From Akkermansia muciniphila (lineage in GTDB: Bacteria; Verrucomicrobiota; Verrucomicrobiia; Limisphaerales; BJHT01), in NCBI GenBank assembly GCA_945861535.1, contig CAMAUZ010000053.1, positions 1 to 55,064 on the forward strand: DNA of 55,064 bases. The letters are read 5' to 3'. Positions 50,706 through 55,064 of the stretch are shown here, one piece after another (positions within the stretch are counted from its first letter, which is position 1; each line of letters starts with the position of its first letter). Both the position numbers and the translations under genes were made by a program. The notes beneath the pieces were generated by a model. That model searched no databases. It was not told the DNA's origin and saw only the letters and a program-made list of their open reading frames with translations.

Positions 50706-51722
50706 ATGCGTCCCTCCCTGACTCTACTCTGGGTGATTGCGAGTCTCTCGGTGGGTTCACGCCCGCTGCTCGGGGCGGAACCGCCGGGGACCAATCAACC
50801 TCCCGAGCCGGCCTTCAGCATCAAGATTGTTAGCACGGAGGTGGCGGGGGCCGGGCAGTTCCACCGACCCGTCGCCACCCTCGGCACCAACAAGTTCTAC
50901 TTCCAGGCTCCGCGCGGCTTCCGCGTCCGCACCGATGACCCCCGACGAATCGTGTTCCTCGAAGACCTCTCCGGCCAGTGCTCCATCACGGTCCGACATA
51001 TCCCGCCCGTGCTAAACCCAGCGGCGTCCGTAGCGGGGGACCCTCCGGCGCTCGTGCCGACGAGAAACCTCGCCGTTCCCGCCACCAATTCCCCAAACCC
51101 GGAGCCTTCCCCGCCAGTTCCCCCCACCAGTCCAACGGTGCCAGTCCGCAGTCCCACGGTTCCCGACCCCAGCCCAACGGTCCCAGACCACCGCCCGCCG
51201 GCTCCAGACCCGAGTCCGACCGTTCCAGACCCGAGTCCGGCCGTTCCAAGCCAGGGTTCCCCCGTTCCGATCTCCGGCCCGGCGGAGCCAGCCCGCGATC
51301 CCGCCGATCCGCTCCCCGACCCGGACGATGCCGATTGCGCTCCCGCCCCACCGGGGCCGGCACTCACCGCGTCCGCCCCAACCAAGGTCACTTCCGCCGC
51401 CGCACCACCCGGCAAGCACGACCCCGTTCGCGAGCTGATTCTCCAACAGTATCCTTCCGCCCAGATCACCGAAGAATACGAAATGACCGCCGGGGGGTTG
51501 TCGGGTGTTGCTTTCGACTTCCATTGGAAAACAATCTCCGGCCTCCGCTTGCACACCCGCGTCTGCTATGTCGAGAGTTCCGTCGGCACCTTCGAGTTCA
51601 CGATGGTCGTGAATCCCGAGCTGCTGCAGGAATTTCACGCCGCGTTCAACAGCGTGCTCGTCACCTTCCGCCTCGTCCCCGGTGGGAAACTCGAACTGCC
51701 GGAGATTCCCAGTCAAAGTTGA
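50706..51722 (+). CDS. Exported protein with Pro-rich repeat spacer
   Basis: A 338-residue protein, function unrecognised. A signal peptide (about 1-24) is followed by a small N-terminal domain (NKFYFQAPRGFRVRTDDPRR), then a long Pro-rich tandem spacer built from SPTVPD and SPAVPS units (about 130-200), then a C-terminal domain (LILQQYPSAQITEEYEMTAG ... TFEFTMVVNPELLQEFHAAF). It starts two bases after the large pilin-like gene, so it is the fourth gene of that operon and may be a pilus- or secretion-associated accessory protein (inference). Confidence 0.72.
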   Translation: MRPSLTLLWVIASLSVGSRPLLGAEPPGTNQPPEPAFSIKIVSTEVAGAGQFHRPVATLGTNKFYFQAPRGFRVRTDDPRRIVFLEDLSGQCSITVRHIPPVLNPAASVAGDPPALVPTRNLAVPATNSPNPEPSPPVPPTSPTVPVRSPTVPDPSPTVPDHRPPAPDPSPTVPDPSPAVPSQGSPVPISGPAEPARDPADPLPDPDDADCAPAPPGPALTASAPTKVTSAAAPPGKHDPVRELILQQYPSAQITEEYEMTAGGLSGVAFDFHWKTISGLRLHTRVCYVESSVGTFEFTMVVNPELLQEFHAAFNSVLVTFRLVPGGKLELPEIPSQS

Positions 51723-51898
51723 GTGCCGGGAGGCCGTCGCCCGCGCTGGGGGCCGAGCTGGTCGTCGCCGACGAGCCGGTTCGCCAGCGCACGAACCCAC
51801 CCGAAGGCCAGCCCACCGGGAATTCGCGCCGGGATCGTTACGGCGTCCTTGGTCCCCGGCTATCAGAAAAGGGTCGGTTTGGCTCCAGTGGAAAACCT

Positions 51899-51907
51899 TG
51901 TGGATAA
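51899..51907 (-). promoter_or_regulatory. DnaA-box-like site
   Basis: Matches the TTATNCACA consensus on the minus strand without mismatch. Confidence 0.45.
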
Positions 51908-52465
51908 GTCGCCCTTGAGTTTTTTGAAAACCTACCGCCCCCCGCGATCCCCCGCTCCGGCGGCCCCATCCCCGCTTTCCGCCCCGCGACCTCGTCCAAA
52001 CCAGGTGTTCACGCTAAAGTCCGACCTCCGTTTTCGCAGGCATACCCGCGCATTTCGCTCACGCGCCGCATTCGCCCGAATCCCCAGCCCAATCCCCAGG
52101 GGTGAAATGGATTTTCCGCCGCCCGCCCCGCTTCCCCGCGCCCGGCCACTCCCGCCCCGTGCCCGCCCCGCCAGCCCTCTCTAACCCGTTAGTTTTCAAT
52201 CCATTGCCGAGATACTCCCCAAAGCCAACCCCGAACACCGCGGCCCTTTTCCCCCCATTCCCAACCGCCCGAACCTTGCAAAATCAGGGGTGAACCGGTC
52301 GCCCCCGCCCGTCCACCATCGCGCCCGTCGCCGCCGCCATCGCCGCTTTATCACCAAGCAGCTTCCAGCAGTTGTTCGCCACCGCCCGGTCCGGCCGCCT
52401 CCGCACCCGCCCGGAACCCCGGATTTCACGCCGTTTCCGCGCAACTCGTGCTATGCTCCGCGGCC

Positions 52466-52474
52466 TGTGAATAA
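52466..52474 (-). promoter_or_regulatory. DnaA-box-like site near dnaB
   Basis: Matches TTATNCACA on the minus strand. A second TTGTGAAC half-match follows two bases later, as in tandem DnaA boxes. It lies 65 bases before the dnaB start. Confidence 0.45.
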
Positions 52475-52539
52475 CTTGTGAACGGATTGCTGGAACTCGG
52501 CGTTGCTTCGCGGCGCGAATTCCTATTTCCTTCGCCGCG

Positions 52540-54006
52540 ATGATTGACTCCCTGGAAGCCGCCGACGGCCCGCGCGCGCCCGACCTGAAACGGTCCAAGG
52601 CCCGCAAAGGCGGGGGTGCGGACGTGCTCAAGGTGGACCGCCTGCCACCGCATTCCACCGAGGCCGAGCAGGGCGTGCTGGGGTGCGCGCTGATTTCTCC
52701 CAACGACAGCCTCGGCGTGTGCCTCGAGAAATTGCCGCGCGCCGAGGGCGTCTTTTACGACCTGCGCCATCAGACCATCTTCGAGGTGCTCGTCGAGATG
52801 TACGATGGCAAGGTGCCGATCGATCTCATCACCGTTCAGCAAAAGCTCAAGGATCGCGGGCAGTTGGATTCCATCGGCGGCGTCGAGTATCTCGGTGCCT
52901 TGCAAGACGGCGTGCCCTCCGCCGCCAACCTCGGCTATTACCTCGAAATCGTCCGCGAGAAGCAGCTCCTGCGGAAAATGATCGTCACCTGCACCGACGC
53001 CGTCGGGCGGGCCTACGATTACGAGGGCGAGCTGGATTCTCTCTTGGATGAAGTCGAACGCGACGTCCTGCGCATCAGCGAGGAACGCGTCGAAAAAACC
53101 AGCCGCTCGATGAAATCGCTCGTCCACGACGCGATTGGCACCATCGAGAAGTACCACCAAGGCCAGGGCATGCTCACCGGCATCCCGACCGGCTTCTCTG
53201 ATCTGGATAAGATGACCAGCGGCCTGCACGGCGGCGAAATGATCGTGCTCGCCGCGCGGCCCAGCATGGGCAAGACCTCGCTCGCGATGAACATTGTCGA
53301 GCATGTCGTCCTCGAGGAGAAGCTTCCCGTCGCCGTGTTCAGTCTGGAAATGACCGCCGAGTCACTCGTCCTGCGCATGTTGTGCTCCCGCGCCCGCGTG
53401 AACCTGCAAAGCATCCGCGATGGTTTCCTCGCCGAGCGTGACTTCCCGCGGCTCACCGGCGCCGCCGGCAAGATGGCCGGCGCGCCGCTCTTCATCGACG
53501 ATACGGCCGGTCTCTCGATCCTCCAATTGCGCGCCAAAGCCCGGCGTTTGTCCCAACAGTATGGCATCAAGCTCTTTGTAATTGACTACCTCCAACTGCT
53601 TCACTCTACTGCGCGCAAAGCAGAAAACCGGCAGCAGGAAATCGCGGACATTTCCAACGGTGTCAAAGCCTTGGCCAAAGAATTAAAGGTGCCAGTGATC
53701 GTTTTGAGCCAGTTAAACCGCGACATGGAACGGGATAAGAACCGCAAACCGCGACTGTCCGACCTGCGTGAGTCCGGCTCCATCGAGCAGGATGCCGACG
53801 TGGTGGCGCTTCTCTACCGGCCGAGCAGCGGCGACGAAGAAGATGGTCCGCCGCGCGAAGAAGCCTCCGGCGACGCCGTTCCCGTCGGCTTGCTCATCGC
53901 CAAACAGCGCAATGGCCCCACGGGGGAAGTGCCGCTGGTGTTCATGAAAGGCTACACAAGATTTGAAAGCGCTGCAAAAGTCAGCGCGACGGATGTCCCG
54001 AACTAA
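52540..54006 (+). CDS. dnaB: Replicative DNA helicase DnaB
   Basis: A 488-residue hexameric helicase that unwinds DNA at the fork. The N-terminal domain (about 30-140, PPHSTEAEQGVLG ... VEYLGALQDGVPSAANLGYY) precedes the linker and RecA-like C-domain: Walker A in ARPSMGKTS, VAVFSLEMTAESL, Walker B in LFVIDYLQLL, then SQLNRDMERDKNRKPRLSDL and an arginine-finger region near the C-terminus. No intein is present. The first ~30 residues are a basic, low-complexity extension. bamA starts nine bases after the stop, so the two are probably cotranscribed. Confidence 0.97.
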   Translation: MIDSLEAADGPRAPDLKRSKARKGGGADVLKVDRLPPHSTEAEQGVLGCALISPNDSLGVCLEKLPRAEGVFYDLRHQTIFEVLVEMYDGKVPIDLITVQQKLKDRGQLDSIGGVEYLGALQDGVPSAANLGYYLEIVREKQLLRKMIVTCTDAVGRAYDYEGELDSLLDEVERDVLRISEERVEKTSRSMKSLVHDAIGTIEKYHQGQGMLTGIPTGFSDLDKMTSGLHGGEMIVLAARPSMGKTSLAMNIVEHVVLEEKLPVAVFSLEMTAESLVLRMLCSRARVNLQSIRDGFLAERDFPRLTGAAGKMAGAPLFIDDTAGLSILQLRAKARRLSQQYGIKLFVIDYLQLLHSTARKAENRQQEIADISNGVKALAKELKVPVIVLSQLNRDMERDKNRKPRLSDLRESGSIEQDADVVALLYRPSSGDEEDGPPREEASGDAVPVGLLIAKQRNGPTGEVPLVFMKGYTRFESAAKVSATDVPN

Positions 54007-54015
54007 GAAAACCGC

Positions 54016-55064
54016 ATGAAATCATTGCTTCGTCGTTATAGCCTGCTCATCGCGCTGCTAGTCTATTGGATTCCTCCCGCCTACAGTCAGACACCCACCC
54101 GCGTCGATAAGATCGAAATCAAGCACGTCGGCCCCCAGGCCGTCAGTGATGATCTTATCCGTTCGCACATCCGCGTGCGCGTGGGGGACAACTACATGCG
54201 CACCGCCGTGGACGAGGACGTGCGGACCCTCTACGGCACCGGCTATTTCCATAACATCCGGGTCGTCGAAGACCTCGCCGCCACCGGCATCAAACTCTCC
54301 TATGTCGTCCAGGGCAAACCCGTCCTGACGGACATCAAGTTCGAGGGTAACAAGAAGTTCAGCACCTCCAAGCTGCAGAAGAAACTCACCGCCAAGGTCG
54401 GCGAACCCCTCGACGAACGGAAGCTCTTCACCGACGCCCAGGAACTGACCAATCTCTACCAGAAATCCGGCTATCAGAAGACCAAGGTCAAATACAACAT
54501 GAAGATCAACGAGAGCGCCGGGCGTGGCTCGGTGGTCTTCGAGGTCGAGGAAGCTCCCAAGGTCAAGATTGCCGCCGTGGATTTCGTCGGGGCCGAGGCC
54601 TTTCCCCAGAAACAACTCCAGAAGGTGCTCAAGACCCGCAAACGCGGCATGTGGTCCTGGCTCACCGGCACGGGCGTGCTCAAGGAGGATGAATTCGAGG
54701 ACGACAAGGAACGCCTCGCCGAATTCTATCACAACCTCGGCTACATCGATTTCGAGCTGAAGGATGTCAAATTCGAGGAACTCACCCCCAACCAGATGGC
54801 CATCCGGCTGGCCGTCAACGAAGGTAAGAAATACAAGGTGGGCGATCTCTCCTTCAAGGGAAACACCCTCTTCAACAACGATGAGTTGCGCAAGGAACTG
54901 AAGCTCGTTCCCGGGACCGTCCTCTCCCCCAAGACCCTTAACGAAGACCTCGAGAAGCTCCGCGACAAATACGGCGACAAAGGCTATATCGACGCCCACG
55001 TCATCGCCGAGAAGAAAGCCAACACTGAAACGGGCAACATCGACCTCGTCCATCAAATCGACGA
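54016..55064 (+). CDS. bamA: Outer-membrane assembly factor BamA (partial)
   Basis: The first 349 residues of an Omp85 protein that runs off the window. It has a signal peptide (MKSLLRRYSLLIALLVYW...AYSQ) followed by successive POTRA domains: about 27-105, 106-185, 186-275 and 276 onward (KFEGNKKFSTSKLQ, VDFVGAEAFPQKQL, LSFKGNTLFNNDEL). The beta-barrel lies beyond the edge. BamA inserts outer-membrane proteins, which matches the SurA-like chaperone at 9740-10804. Confidence 0.9.
   Translation, partial: MKSLLRRYSLLIALLVYWIPPAYSQTPTRVDKIEIKHVGPQAVSDDLIRSHIRVRVGDNYMRTAVDEDVRTLYGTGYFHNIRVVEDLAATGIKLSYVVQGKPVLTDIKFEGNKKFSTSKLQKKLTAKVGEPLDERKLFTDAQELTNLYQKSGYQKTKVKYNMKINESAGRGSVVFEVEEAPKVKIAAVDFVGAEAFPQKQLQKVLKTRKRGMWSWLTGTGVLKEDEFEDDKERLAEFYHNLGYIDFELKDVKFEELTPNQMAIRLAVNEGKKYKVGDLSFKGNTLFNNDELRKELKLVPGTVLSPKTLNEDLEKLRDKYGDKGYIDAHVIAEKKANTETGNIDLVHQID

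Larger units (their letters stand above)
51723..52539. other. Long C-rich noncoding region upstream of dnaB
   Basis: 817 bases with no convincing gene. The plus strand from about 51935 to 52440 is strongly C-rich with few Gs. Two exact DnaA-box-type 9-mers are present, at 51899-51907 (TGTGGATAA) and 52466-52474 (TGTGAATAA); the second is part of CTGTGAATAACTTGTGAAC. Some runs of A/T flank the first box. The region could hold the dnaB-bamA promoter and possibly replication-related sites. Confidence 0.5.

Overview
This is a high-GC bacterial chromosome segment. Gene content points to the Verrucomicrobiota, probably a Pedosphaera/Limisphaerales-like lineage. The evidence is an FmdB zinc-ribbon protein with a low-complexity tail, very large secreted NHL-propeller proteins ending in calcium-type DxDGDG repeats and a YxLExSxxL...FYR module, Uma2 and DUF1028 proteins, and intergenic spaces packed with long palindromic repeats. 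The phylum call is an inference from these traits; no rRNA or tRNA gene was recognised to confirm it.

Layout. 326-6391 (minus) is a tightly overlapping four-gene unit: an isoprenylcysteine-methyltransferase-like membrane enzyme, a FabF-type ketosynthase with Ser where the nucleophilic Cys should be, a seven-helix histidine kinase, and a receiver-GAF-kinase hybrid. 6723-15949 holds a metallophosphoesterase, a coiled-coil membrane protein, a LON-domain protein, a SurA/PpiC chaperone next to serA, aroB, a CusF-Sco fusion lipoprotein and two small membrane proteins. 17039-19169 holds an ABC ATPase and its HlyD-type partner, without a permease. 19362-30968 (minus) is a pilM-pilN-pilO-GspC/PilP-secretin unit followed by two paralogous 1,061- and 1,171-residue exported proteins, which are candidate cargo or surface partners of that machine. 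31466-42086 holds a PQQ-type propeller protein, argB-vapBC-argD, an orphan ParD-like antitoxin, a Uma2 nuclease, hisI, a membrane protein, trpE and glcD. 42674-47425 holds a degenerate peptidase-MA-like protein, FmdB, a LolA-like exported protein and a DUF1028 lipoprotein. 47880-51722 is a minor-pseudopilin operon. 52540-55064 holds dnaB and the start of bamA.

The most unusual feature is the noncoding DNA. Almost every intergenic gap contains an inverted-repeat element of about 65-350 bp, and at least ten sequence families can be told apart. Several are nested, with multiple hairpins per element. Within two families the hairpin stems show paired, compensating C/G swaps between copies. One family (AAAGCTCAAAG type) sits just 3' of five genes in the sense orientation, with the stop codon inside the repeat in two cases. 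Another lies in frame inside the signal-peptide coding region of two exported proteins. No transposase is present, so any mobilising enzyme would act in trans. REPIN-like elements moved by a RAYT-type transposase are one explanation, but this is inference.
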